A stretch of 42,685 bases of DNA from a virus. Location: positions 1-42,685 of the IMG/VR virus record IMGVR_UViG_3300033153_001947; one strand, 5' to 3'. Made by a program: the position numbers and the translations under genes. The notes beneath the pieces are model-generated. The model worked only from the letters and a program-made list of their open reading frames with translations, ran no database searches and was not told where the DNA came from. Numbering within the stretch: position 1 is the first letter of the stretch; the number at the start of each line of letters is the position of its first letter. Positions 32,829 to 38,573 of this stretch are shown here, piece by piece.

Positions 32829-33386
32829 ATGGAAAGCTATAAAGATTATGGACATTTTGATTATCCAACTCCATTTAATAAAGAACTAGTAGAATTAGGA
32901 CTTGTACCATACAGAACTAACTCACCACTAAAGCGTAAAATAGACTATATCTTCAGACATATTCACAATCCACACAGACAAGACTTCATAGACATCTCTA
33001 CATCAGGTGATAGAAAGTTAGTAGAAGATATGGCAACTAGAGCAGTAGCATTAGTAAGACACTTCCTACTATACCCTCAACAATATGGACATAAACTAGA
33101 GAATATACACCTACAAATAATAGTTCGTATGTGGAGACAGATGTTCAGACAAAGAGTTATGCAGAATAAACCAACAGATATATATTATCCAGCAAGAATG
33201 AAGTTAGTATCAATAGAGAATGGTTTACTAGAAGAACTCATAAGGACAGTAGAGAGTAAAGACTATATACAACATAACGATGATATGGTTAAGAAGAGAT
33301 ATGACAAAGATGGTAAGCAAGTACCACTTAGAGGAAGAGTTGGATACAGTGAGAAGAACTTAGACTATTACGATAGCTTAGTGTAA
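32829..33386 (+). CDS. First early gene, hypothetical protein, 185 aa
   Basis: The basic protein is rich in His, Arg and Tyr. It has a helical core (RKLVEDMATRAVALVRHFLLYPQQYG, written in parts here) and IVRMWRQMFRQRVMQNK. It is the first plus-strand gene after the divergent promoters, a place where T7-like phages encode host-takeover proteins. No family recognised. Its last 19 bases overlap a small convergent gene. Confidence 0.75.
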   Translation: MESYKDYGHFDYPTPFNKELVELGLVPYRTNSPLKRKIDYIFRHIHNPHRQDFIDISTSGDRKLVEDMATRAVALVRHFLLYPQQYGHKLENIHLQIIVRMWRQMFRQRVMQNKPTDIYYPARMKLVSIENGLLEELIRTVESKDYIQHNDDMVKKRYDKDGKQVPLRGRVGYSEKNLDYYDSLV

Positions 33387-33520
33387 CCAGTGTTATTACT
33401 AGGGTTTCTTCTCTGAGAGTACTTAGTATAATCAGCTTGTGTATACCCTTCTATAATCTCAAACTCCATCTTACGAACATTAACCTTGTACATCATTGTA
33501 CCTGATACTAACCACATCAT
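33368..33520 (-). CDS. Small hypothetical protein, 50 aa
   Basis: The frame starts at overlapping ATGs (33520, 33517) just at the stop of the preceding minus gene (ATGATG over TGA). AAGGA precedes. The peptide has MWLVSGTMMYKVNVRKMEFEI and a polar C-terminus with several Asn and Tyr. No family recognised. Coupling is the main support. Confidence 0.5.
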   Translation of the reverse strand: MMWLVSGTMMYKVNVRKMEFEIIEGYTQADYTKYSQRRNPSNNTGYTKLS

Positions 33521-33723
33521 ACATCCTTTATCAACACAATCTTATTAATAGGTTCTATGATACCACTTAACTTCAACATAACATCTTCATTCAGCAACAC
33601 TATAGTATTACCTTCATTCTCTTGTACATCTACAACACTATACATAGTACAATCATCCAATAAGTATATTCTATCTAATGGTTCTATTGCTTTAGCTGGG
33701 AAGGTAGTTAGTTTTAACATCAT
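33517..33723 (-). CDS. Hypothetical protein, 68 aa
   Basis: The beta-rich protein (LTTFPAKAIEPLDRIYLLDD, VVDVQENEGNTIVLLNED, then GIIEPINKIVLI) looks like a small barrel with an internal repeat of I-E-P-[L/I]-[D/N]-[R/K]-I. The ATG at 33723 has AGGA 6 bases upstream. It is one of two minus genes inside the plus block and has its own promoter 18 bases upstream. Confidence 0.65.
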   Translation of the reverse strand: MMLKLTTFPAKAIEPLDRIYLLDDCTMYSVVDVQENEGNTIVLLNEDVMLKLSGIIEPINKIVLIKDV

Positions 33724-33740
33724 AGTAGTTCCTTTAGTAG

Positions 33741-33751
33741 AGTATAGCATA
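33741..33751 (-). promoter_or_regulatory. Extended -10 promoter for the two small minus genes
   Basis: The minus strand reads TATGCTATACT, identical in all 11 bases to the late-block promoter. Transcription would begin near 33734, 11 bases before the ATG at 33723. Confidence 0.6.
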
Positions 33752-33798
33752 GGAATCTTATAACCTATACTATATCGAGAAGGAGTCGTAGGAGGTAG

Positions 33799-33816
33799 TT
33801 GTTCTTAATTGAACAA
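33799..33816. other. Inverted repeat overlapping a predicted start site
   Basis: TTGTTC and GAACAA are perfect 6-bp arms separated by TTAATT. The expected start site of the promoter at 33821-33831 falls inside it, so it may be an operator. Confidence 0.45.
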
Positions 33817-33820
33817 TAGT

Positions 33821-33831
33821 AGTATATCATA
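33821..33831 (-). promoter_or_regulatory. Extended -10 promoter-like site, minus strand
   Basis: The minus strand reads TATGATATACT, identical to the site before the major capsid gene. The nearest downstream gene is at 33723, beyond a second promoter, so this may be an alternative start or an origin-linked transcript. Confidence 0.45.
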
Positions 33832-33976
33832 ATTATGACCACTTGTCATTGGGGTTGTGGAATAGGTTGGTGTAAGGTTTGGTTAAGGTTTCTTGTTTTC
33901 AATCAAAGTATTTAGAGATGGGTATCTACCCTCATAGACAATTCATTTTACCCCATAGCCTCCTATAAAACAAGAG

Positions 33977-33985
33977 TTATTCACA
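33977..33985 (+). other. DnaA box 1 (TTATTCACA)
   Basis: A perfect match to the bacterial consensus TTATnCACA. It is the first of four boxes in the same orientation. Confidence 0.7.
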
Positions 33986-33998
33986 TCAATATACCTAC

Positions 33999-34007
33999 TT
34001 ATTCACA
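33999..34007 (+). other. DnaA box 2 (TTATTCACA)
   Basis: Identical to box 1 and 22 bases downstream of it, i.e. two helical turns on the same DNA face. Confidence 0.7.
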
Positions 34008-34088
34008 TTATTACTGGTACACTTTGGGCTTGAATGAAGGGCTTGGAAGTACTTAGTTGTAGTGGTTTGAAAGGATTGAGGTTAAAAG

Positions 34089-34097
34089 TTATTCACA
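34089..34097 (+). other. DnaA box 3 (TTATTCACA)
   Basis: Identical to boxes 1 and 2, and starts the second pair. Confidence 0.7.
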
Positions 34098-34099
34098 TG

Positions 34100-34108
34100 T
34101 TATTCACA
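34100..34108 (+). other. DnaA box 4 (TTATTCACA)
   Basis: Begins 11 bases after box 3, one helical turn. The AT-rich tract begins about 30 bases downstream. Confidence 0.7.
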
Positions 34109-34431
34109 TAGTAGTTTAGTAAATGTGAACATCCTCTACTAAACCTCACACAATAATACCCCAAAAACCTAAAACTAAACTGTATAATAATTAATCACTC
34201 AATAGCCTATATATTATACACTACTAAATTCTTACTATTTACTACTACTTTATCACTCAATATCATACCAACTAAAAAGAATTATAACATTCGCTACAGC
34301 CTCGTAACTATGGTATCTGTAGAGCATTTATACTACTACATTTCAATCTTATTGCTTGCTTGTTTACTTGTTTCAACTATAGTTTTTGTATCGGTTCATT
34401 ACGAACTAGATTCAACTTAAGAGGTAACAAG

Positions 34432-34632
34432 ATGAAATCAATTACTAAAATAGAAATCACTGAACAAATGTTCAAAGCAGTAGTTACACTACATACTGAA
34501 TGTTATACAGTAGATGAAAAAGAACTATACAATGAGTATTACTACTATGTTAATTATATGAGAGTATCAAAGAGAGATAATCACTTACTAGGTGGTGTAG
34601 CTACTTACTATATGCAAGACATGAACGCATAA
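34432..34632 (+). CDS. Hypothetical protein, 66 aa
   Basis: The ATG at 34432 follows AGAGG with 7 bases; upstream in-frame sequence is in the non-coding region and not used. The product is Tyr-rich in its centre (ELYNEYYYYVNYM) and otherwise mixed. No family recognised. A TTCG-loop hairpin follows the stop. Confidence 0.65.
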   Translation: MKSITKIEITEQMFKAVVTLHTECYTVDEKELYNEYYYYVNYMRVSKRDNHLLGGVATYYMQDMNA

Positions 34633-34641
34633 CATTTATAG

Positions 34642-34659
34642 GGTGATATTCGTATCATC
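34642..34659 (+). terminator. Possible terminator hairpin
   Basis: GGTGATA pairs with TATCATC (one G-T pair) around a TTCG tetraloop, a very stable loop type. It lies 10 bases after a stop and before the next promoter. The following TTATTA is only a weak U-tract. Confidence 0.45.
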
Positions 34660-34701
34660 TTATTAAGTGTTGTTACCATTCATTAGGTAGCACTACTTTT
34701 T

Positions 34702-34712
34702 TATGGTACAAT
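34702..34712 (+). promoter_or_regulatory. Extended -10 promoter for the HNH gene
   Basis: TATGGTACAAT differs from the first early promoter by one base. A start near 34719 gives a short leader with AAAGG before the ATG at 34740. A separate promoter suits a mobile endonuclease gene. Confidence 0.5.
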
Positions 34713-34739
34713 TGTATTACTAAAATCAAAAGGAAAACA

Positions 34740-35483
34740 ATGATAACACAAGCAGAGCTTAAAACCATAGTAAGCTATGATAGCAGCACAGGAATATTTA
34801 CAAAGCTAAAGACAAACAAAACAATGGGAACAAAACAGAGTAATGGAAGATACTCCTGTATGATAAATGGAGTTAGGTATCCCATGGCTAGACTAGCTTA
34901 TATATACATGTTAGATATAGCACCAAATAACATTAAGTTACTGGATGGGACTTTCTCTAATATGGCATGGTCAAATCTAACCATAGAAAAGTTTATTAAG
35001 GATGCTATATCTCAGTCTATACTAAAAAGAATATATCTATATGATGTTGAAAGTGGACATTTTACAAAAAGAACTACGGGGAAGATAGCAGGAACAACCA
35101 TTCAGAGAGGTTATGTTCATATAGGGGTAGCAGGGAAAAAGTATTTAGCTCATAGGCTAGTGTTCTTGTATATGACAGGTGAATTTCCAAGTAGTGACAT
35201 AGACCACATAAACCATATAACCTCTGATAATAGATGGAGCAATTTAAGGGAAGTTACTAAGTCTGACAATAGCAGAAATGCTAGTCTTAGCAAAAACAAC
35301 AACTCAGGAACAACGGGAGTTATTTGGCAGAAAGACAGAAGCAAGTGGACAGCCAACATAAGAGTACATGGGAAAAGAATTCATCTAGGTTGTTTCCTTG
35401 ATATTAATGATGCTGTCAAAGCTAGAAAAGAAGCAGAGGTTAAATATAACTTCCATAAAAATCACGGATTAAGCAAAGATTAA
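34740..35483 (+). CDS. HNH endonuclease with AP2 DNA-binding domain
   Basis: Free-standing HNH-AP2 proteins are homing endonucleases that cut related genomes and spread by repair. The 247-residue protein has, in its centre, the HNH core: AHRLVFLYMTGEFPSSDIDHIN (written with its key His and Asp residues), then DNRWSNLREVT. The AP2 part near 185-240 reads GTTGVIWQKDRSKWTANIRV, HLGCFLDINDAVKARKEAE. Residues 6-81 look like a degenerate copy of 95-178 that keeps AxGTxxxxGY..., RLAYIYM and WSNL but has lost the DHIN motif. It has its own promoter and lies between hairpins, as expected for a mobile gene. Confidence 0.88.
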   Translation: MITQAELKTIVSYDSSTGIFTKLKTNKTMGTKQSNGRYSCMINGVRYPMARLAYIYMLDIAPNNIKLLDGTFSNMAWSNLTIEKFIKDAISQSILKRIYLYDVESGHFTKRTTGKIAGTTIQRGYVHIGVAGKKYLAHRLVFLYMTGEFPSSDIDHINHITSDNRWSNLREVTKSDNSRNASLSKNNNSGTTGVIWQKDRSKWTANIRVHGKRIHLGCFLDINDAVKARKEAEVKYNFHKNHGLSKD

Positions 35484-35501
35484 TATTCCATTAGGAATTC
35501 G

Positions 35502-35538
35502 TTGTCTTTCTTATCTTATACTACGGACAAGAAGACAA
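35502..35538 (+). terminator. Imperfect hairpin after the HNH gene
   Basis: TTGTCTT (35502-35508) pairs with AAGACAA (35532-35538), and after one bulged T, CTT pairs with AAG. It follows the HNH stop by about 20 bases and may end or trim that transcript. Confidence 0.4.
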
Positions 35539-35586
35539 ACTATTAAGTATTAACATATACTTTACAAACCAACTAAGGAAAACAAG

Positions 35587-35862
35587 ATGAAAGACTTATA
35601 TACAACAGTAAGCGAAGAAGGTTACGAGGATACAACAGTAGGTGAAGATATTATAGAAACTTTTTATAATGGTAACTTTACAGACGGAATAAAGCAACTG
35701 ATAAAGATTAATGTTACACCTAGAGAATTTGGAGATTATATAAACCAACTAAGTGAAGACTTAGGCTATGAGAACTCTTTAGAATTTGCTAGTGGTCACT
35801 TTGATTATGATTTTTGGATAAGTATAGGTCAAGAATATTATACTATAGCAAGGAGCTTATAA
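35587..35862 (+). CDS. Hypothetical acidic protein, 91 aa
   Basis: AAGGAAAACAAG precedes the ATG. The acidic protein contains VTPREFGDYINQLSEDLGYE and a C-terminal aromatic-rich YDFWISIGQEYYTIA. The overall look recalls small phage anti-restriction (ArdA-like) acidic proteins in charge only; no motif supports this. A weak TATACT element lies at 35556-35561. Confidence 0.65.
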   Translation: MKDLYTTVSEEGYEDTTVGEDIIETFYNGNFTDGIKQLIKINVTPREFGDYINQLSEDLGYENSLEFASGHFDYDFWISIGQEYYTIARSL

Positions 35863-35863
35863 A

Positions 35864-35986
35864 ATGATAAAACTAATAATATTAACAAGTGCAATAGTTA
35901 TATGTATAGCTATTATAGCTATTATAGTTGTCAGTATATGGCGTGAAGTTGATGTATTTGCTAACCTAGCAGATTCGGTGTTTTAA
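35864..35986 (+). CDS. Small membrane protein, 40 aa
   Basis: One uninterrupted hydrophobic span (residues 4-25, LIILTSAIVICIAIIAIIVV) is followed by a short charged tail. AAGGAGCTTATAAA precedes the ATG. It could be an early membrane effector such as a superinfection-exclusion peptide, but no evidence identifies one. Confidence 0.6.
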   Translation: MIKLIILTSAIVICIAIIAIIVVSIWREVDVFANLADSVF

Positions 35987-35996
35987 GGGGTATAAG

Positions 35997-36179
35997 ATGG
36001 AAGAAATGACAAGCTATGATGTAGCATATTTACAGTTTAAAGAAGAAACAAGTGGTGCAACCAAAGAGAAGTTTGATAAGTTAATAGACGAGCATGGTTG
36101 GGATTATGTAGTTTTTTATGAGAATAGATATCACGAAACAATGGCAGGAGATGATTGTTATGACCCAGAATGTTACTGA
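35997..36179 (+). CDS. Hypothetical acidic protein, 60 aa
   Basis: AAGGGGTATAAG precedes the ATG. The acidic peptide has a helical first half (YDVAYLQFKEETSGATKEKF) and ends with an unusual Cys/Asp/Tyr cluster (DDCYDPECY). The 3' end overlaps the next gene by 20 bases. Confidence 0.6.
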   Translation: MEEMTSYDVAYLQFKEETSGATKEKFDKLIDEHGWDYVVFYENRYHETMAGDDCYDPECY

Positions 36180-36396
36180 ATATAGTCCTGACGTGCAAAC
36201 CCTACTAGACAAAATAGGACACTTTTCAAAGGTAGAAGGTTATTATCCTTCTTATGTAATATGTGACATAGATACAAGATATGAACTGTTAAAATCTGAA
36301 TTATTTGAGGTTTTAGACAGTGGAGCTTATTCTATTTTTAGATTAAAGATATGCGTAATTGATGGTTTAACAAAGCATGAGCTAGAAGTCAAATAA
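36160..36396 (+). CDS. Hypothetical protein, 78 aa
   Basis: The ATG at 36160 was chosen because GGAG at 36146-36149 suits it better than the earlier in-frame ATGs. The product has VQTLLDKIGHFSKVEGYYPSY and a C-terminal beta part (IFRLKICVIDGLT). No family recognised. Confidence 0.6.
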   Translation: MTQNVTEYSPDVQTLLDKIGHFSKVEGYYPSYVICDIDTRYELLKSELFEVLDSGAYSIFRLKICVIDGLTKHELEVK

Positions 36397-36688
36397 CAAT
36401 ATGCATCATAAGAATCAATTCTATAGGGCTATAAGCCCTCAATAATGTTTATCTATGGATTAGTATACCTAGTCTATATATAAGCCTTAAACAGCTTGAG
36501 TTCATTATATATAGATATACATACAATATGTTTATATAGTATTATTATTGTTAAAAAGTCTTATATAGATTACAGGGTTATATATAAGCACAACAATACC
36601 ACTAAGTAACCAAGTAATACTTATGTATTAACTTTTATTAAGCACTCAGCTAACAAGCAAAATCATAGTGTTTATAAAGGGTAATAAA
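36397..36688. other. Non-coding AT-rich region with a hairpin and an 11-base repeat
   Basis: About 290 bases with no gene. A GC-rich hairpin AGGGCT/AGCCCT with a 3-base loop (36425-36439) may be a terminator. TATATATAAGC occurs twice (36475-36485 and 36579-36589). The rest is alternating A/T that may include a promoter for the next genes, but I cannot pick one with confidence. Confidence 0.5.
36425..36439 (+). terminator. Candidate terminator hairpin
   Basis: AGGGCT pairs perfectly with AGCCCT around ATA. This GC-rich stem stands out in an AT-rich gap 28 bases after a stop codon. The U-tract is poor. Confidence 0.45.
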
Positions 36689-37087
36689 ATGAATATAGAT
36701 GAACTAACATTAGGGCAAATCAAAGAGATAAGATGCTTATTAGGAGCTAATAACAATGATGCAGTAGTGAGTAATAACAACTCATTAAACAATGATATTA
36801 TAGGTCGTAAATGTATTATCAGAACATATAGTGCTGGAGTATGGTTCGGAACTGTATTAGAAAAGACTAAAAACGAGTGTGTTATAGGTGATGCTAGAAG
36901 AATGTATAAATGGGTAACAACTGATAAAGGTATCACTTTAAGTGAGGTTTCTTTAACTGGGGTTACAAATGAAAGTAAGATTCAAGCACCAGTTAGTAAG
37001 GTTTGGTTACAACAAATAGAACTTATACCGTGTACTGATATAGCTATTAAATCACTAGAAAGCAAAGCTAATTATGTCTATTCTTAA
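36689..37087 (+). CDS. DUF6948-like protein
   Basis: The 132-residue protein shows RKCIIRTYSAGVWFGTVLEK, ARRMYKWVTTDKGITLSEV, and a C-terminal WLQQIELIPCTDIAIKS. These segments are characteristic of a widespread phage family of unknown function that I know as DUF6948. The first 45 residues hold a variable Asn-rich linker. AAGGG stands 7 bases before the ATG at 36689. It overlaps the next, low-complexity gene by 14 bases. Confidence 0.8.
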   Translation: MNIDELTLGQIKEIRCLLGANNNDAVVSNNNSLNNDIIGRKCIIRTYSAGVWFGTVLEKTKNECVIGDARRMYKWVTTDKGITLSEVSLTGVTNESKIQAPVSKVWLQQIELIPCTDIAIKSLESKANYVYS

Positions 37088-37310
37088 TCCTTCAGAAGAA
37101 GATAGACCCTCTTCGTCGGGTAATGGTAATGGTAATGGTAATGGTAATGGTAATGGTGATGGTGATGGTTATGGTAATGGTAATGGTAATGGTGATGGTT
37201 ATGGTAATGGTGATGATTATGGTAATGGTGATGGTGATGGTTATGGTAATGGTAATGGTGATGGTTATGGTAATGGTGATGGTGATGGTGATGATTATGG
37301 TAATGGTTGA
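37074..37310 (+). CDS. Gly-Asn/Gly-Asp/Gly-Tyr low-complexity protein, 78 aa
   Basis: After 15 ordinary residues (SILNPSEEDRPSSS) the protein is a run of Gly-Asn, Gly-Asp and Gly-Tyr dipeptides to the stop. The gene is coupled to the DUF6948 gene. I recall similar Gly-rich low-complexity proteins next to this family in other phages. Such sequences are disordered and can promote phase separation or hydration shells; no function is known here. Confidence 0.65.
   Translation: MSILNPSEEDRPSSSGNGNGNGNGNGNGDGDGYGNGNGNGDGYGNGDDYGNGDGDGYGNGNGDGYGNGDGDGDDYGNG
37119..37307 (+). repeat. Hexanucleotide microsatellite (GGTAAT/GGTGAT/GGTTAT)
   Basis: About 31 tandem 6-base units, almost all starting GGT or GAT and ending AT. 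Because the unit is a multiple of three, gain or loss keeps the frame. The tract is a likely length-variable site. Confidence 0.95.
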
Positions 37311-37378
37311 GAGCTTAAGTGCTCTAGCCTTAACTTCTATTTATGTAGCTGATAGGCTATATATAGGAGGTTATAAAA

Positions 37379-37525
37379 TTGAATATTAAAGATAGGATAG
37401 ACAACCATAACAAGTTGGTTACTGATGTAGCTAGGTTAGATGTAGAATTACATAAAAAGATGATGGTAGATAACCAGAAGATAAGAGATAGAGAGTTAAT
37501 TAAATATAAGATGAAAGGTAAATAA
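37379..37525 (+). CDS. Small hypothetical protein, 48 aa (TTG start)
   Basis: A perfect AGGAGG (37365-37370) stands 8 bases before a TTG that opens this frame; there is no ATG nearby. The highly charged, helical peptide contains DRIDNHNKLVTDVARLD and ends in lysines. It ends in TAATG overlapping the next gene. Confidence 0.6.
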   Translation: MNIKDRIDNHNKLVTDVARLDVELHKKMMVDNQKIRDRELIKYKMKGK

Positions 37526-37671
37526 TGAGTAGTACATATAATAGAGTATTTAACTTTAACTCTAAAGAACCTAAAGGACATTGTGAAGCAGTAAGACAAA
37601 GAAGTATTAAAGCTTTACAGATAGCAAATATAGAAATACAAAGAGGATTGAAAGGATTAAATAATGTTTGA
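37525..37671 (+). CDS. Small hypothetical basic protein, 48 aa
   Basis: The ATG overlaps the previous stop. The C-terminal half is a basic amphipathic helix (AVRQRSIKALQIANIEIQR). No family recognised. Confidence 0.6.
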   Translation: MSSTYNRVFNFNSKEPKGHCEAVRQRSIKALQIANIEIQRGLKGLNNV

Positions 37672-37738
37672 ACCATACGAAGACACTATGTCAGATGATA
37701 AGAGTATATACAAGAAATTGTATGAGATGAGTCGATAA
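37664..37738 (+). CDS. Tiny hypothetical peptide, 24 aa
   Basis: AAAGGATTAAATA provides a good ribosome site for the ATG at 37664, inside the end of the previous gene. The acidic peptide starts MFEPYEDTMSDD. It may be a real microprotein or a chance frame. Confidence 0.4.
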   Translation: MFEPYEDTMSDDKSIYKKLYEMSR

Positions 37739-37775
37739 ACCAACAGCTAGAACTATTGGAATATCTAAGAATTTG

Positions 37776-37807
37776 TAATATAACAAATACTAAATCAAGT
37801 TATATTA
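37776..37807. other. Perfect 9-bp inverted repeat
   Basis: TAATATAAC (37776-37784) and GTTATATTA (37799-37807) flank 14 bases. It lies in a 98-base gap before a small leader frame and an HTH-like gene, so it is a candidate operator. Confidence 0.5.
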
Positions 37808-37836
37808 TATCTGAACCAACATAAGGGAATGATAAA

Positions 37837-37881
37837 ATGAGTATAGAGATGACAAGAAAGGTAATAGCATATGAAAGATAA
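37837..37881 (+). CDS. 14-codon leader frame before the HTH-like gene
   Basis: The short frame MSIEMTRKVIAYER has an AAGGG upstream and ends 10 bases inside the next gene. Its first four codons encode the same MSIE as the start of the ERF gene. It may couple translation to the gene at 37871; alternatively it is a decayed remnant. Confidence 0.35.
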   Translation: MSIEMTRKVIAYER

Positions 37882-38119
37882 AGATATATACAGTTCTAGC
37901 AGTCTAATACACTACTTAAGAGTAAAGCATAACTTAGACATAGTAACACTATCTAGCATACTTAACGAGCCAATAACAGCTATATACAAGATAAGAGATG
38001 GTTCAAGAGTTTTAGGTCGAGATAACTACGAAGAGTTATTGCTACTGTATCCAGAGTTACCACTATGTGATTTTGAAGGTACATATATAAACCCAAATTG
38101 GAAAGAAGGAATAAAATGA
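37871..38119 (+). CDS. Putative XRE-like helix-turn-helix protein, 82 aa
   Basis: Residues 9-55 read as helices: SSLIHYLRVKHNLDIV, TLSSILNEPITAIYKIRDG and a following YEELLLLYPEL. This is the order of a small Cro/XRE-like domain, though no perfect signature is seen. AAAGG precedes the ATG. A 9-bp inverted repeat lies upstream. It might regulate the surrounding early genes. Confidence 0.55.
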   Translation: MKDKDIYSSSSLIHYLRVKHNLDIVTLSSILNEPITAIYKIRDGSRVLGRDNYEELLLLYPELPLCDFEGTYINPNWKEGIK

Positions 38120-38421
38120 TAAAGATAGGTAAATACACGATAAGAGTTGTTGACGAGTTACAGTTTGGTTTATATGAAACCAAGAAGAAAGGGATATTCA
38201 AAGGAGTTCAAGCAGAAGGAACTAAAGAACACCTAATCGGATACTATAGTTACTTAGATACTGCTATGAGTAAAATCCTTAATTTAAAAGCTTTAGACAG
38301 CTTAGAGGATACAATGTTAGTGGAAGACATATTAAACGGTTTTAAGACAGTGAAAACACAGCTAGATGACGCTTATCATCATAGGAGTAAAGACTATAAA
38401 TATATAGGAGAAGAAATATGA
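38116..38421 (+). CDS. Hypothetical protein, 101 aa (DUF5405-like look)
   Basis: The order of a beta segment (IGKYTIRVVDELQFGLYE), a KEHLIGYYSYLDTAMSKIL segment and a C-terminal helix resembles a family of small phage proteins similar to DUF5405, in which a Gly-Tyr-Tyr/Phe motif is followed by a helix. The match is by eye. AAGGAATAAA precedes the ATG at 38116, and the upstream TTG at 38098 is not used. Confidence 0.6.
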   Translation: MIKIGKYTIRVVDELQFGLYETKKKGIFKGVQAEGTKEHLIGYYSYLDTAMSKILNLKALDSLEDTMLVEDILNGFKTVKTQLDDAYHHRSKDYKYIGEEI

Positions 38422-38573
38422 CTAAATTAGAAGTAGCAGAGAGAGATTTAACTAGAATTAGAGAAACGCTAGAACATATAGCAAGTGAAGAAGTATTGAA
38501 CCTTATAGACTTACTAGAACTTAGAATAGAAGAAATAAGATTATTAGAGGAGTTGAATTATGGAGATAGGTAA
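38418..38573 (+). CDS. Small hypothetical coiled-coil protein, 51 aa
   Basis: ATGA overlap joins it to the previous gene. The peptide is a leucine- and glutamate-rich helix (LIDLLELRIEEIRLLEEL). Its end overlaps the nuclease start by 14 bases, and its last codons contain that gene's ribosome site. Confidence 0.6.
   Translation: MTKLEVAERDLTRIRETLEHIASEEVLNLIDLLELRIEEIRLLEELNYGDR

Larger units (their letters stand above)
33752..34431. other. Largest non-coding region; candidate replication origin
   Basis: This gap of 680 bases has no convincing gene. In order it holds an inverted repeat (33799-33816), a promoter-like site, a G/T-rich stretch (about 33838-33896), a GGGTA/TACCC hairpin (33920-33931), two DnaA boxes, a further pair of DnaA boxes and a degenerate reverse box (34124-34132). 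A very AT-rich tract with TATAAT-like elements follows, reaching the gene at 34432. On the minus strand, 34222-34262 has TAGTAGTAA-like triplets reminiscent of DnaA-trio elements. No phage DNA polymerase gene is visible, so host-dependent initiation here is plausible. Confidence 0.55.

Noticed and set aside
33752-34431. tRNA genes or a small gene in the largest gap.
   Set aside because: No cloverleaf with a T-loop GTTCGA-type segment and CCA-proximal stem was found, and open frames there are short and without ribosome sites.
36646-36936. Minus-strand frame opposite the DUF6948-like gene.
   Set aside because: There is no ribosome site and the composition is that of an antisense shadow, while the plus-strand product has clear family motifs.
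37119-37307. Possible CRISPR array.
   Set aside because: The units are only 6 bases with no spacers. It is a coding microsatellite.
37123-37389. Frame encoding a long Met-Val repeat.
   Set aside because: It is the shifted reading of the hexanucleotide tract. The Gly-Asn frame has a normal start and overlaps the previous gene in the usual way.
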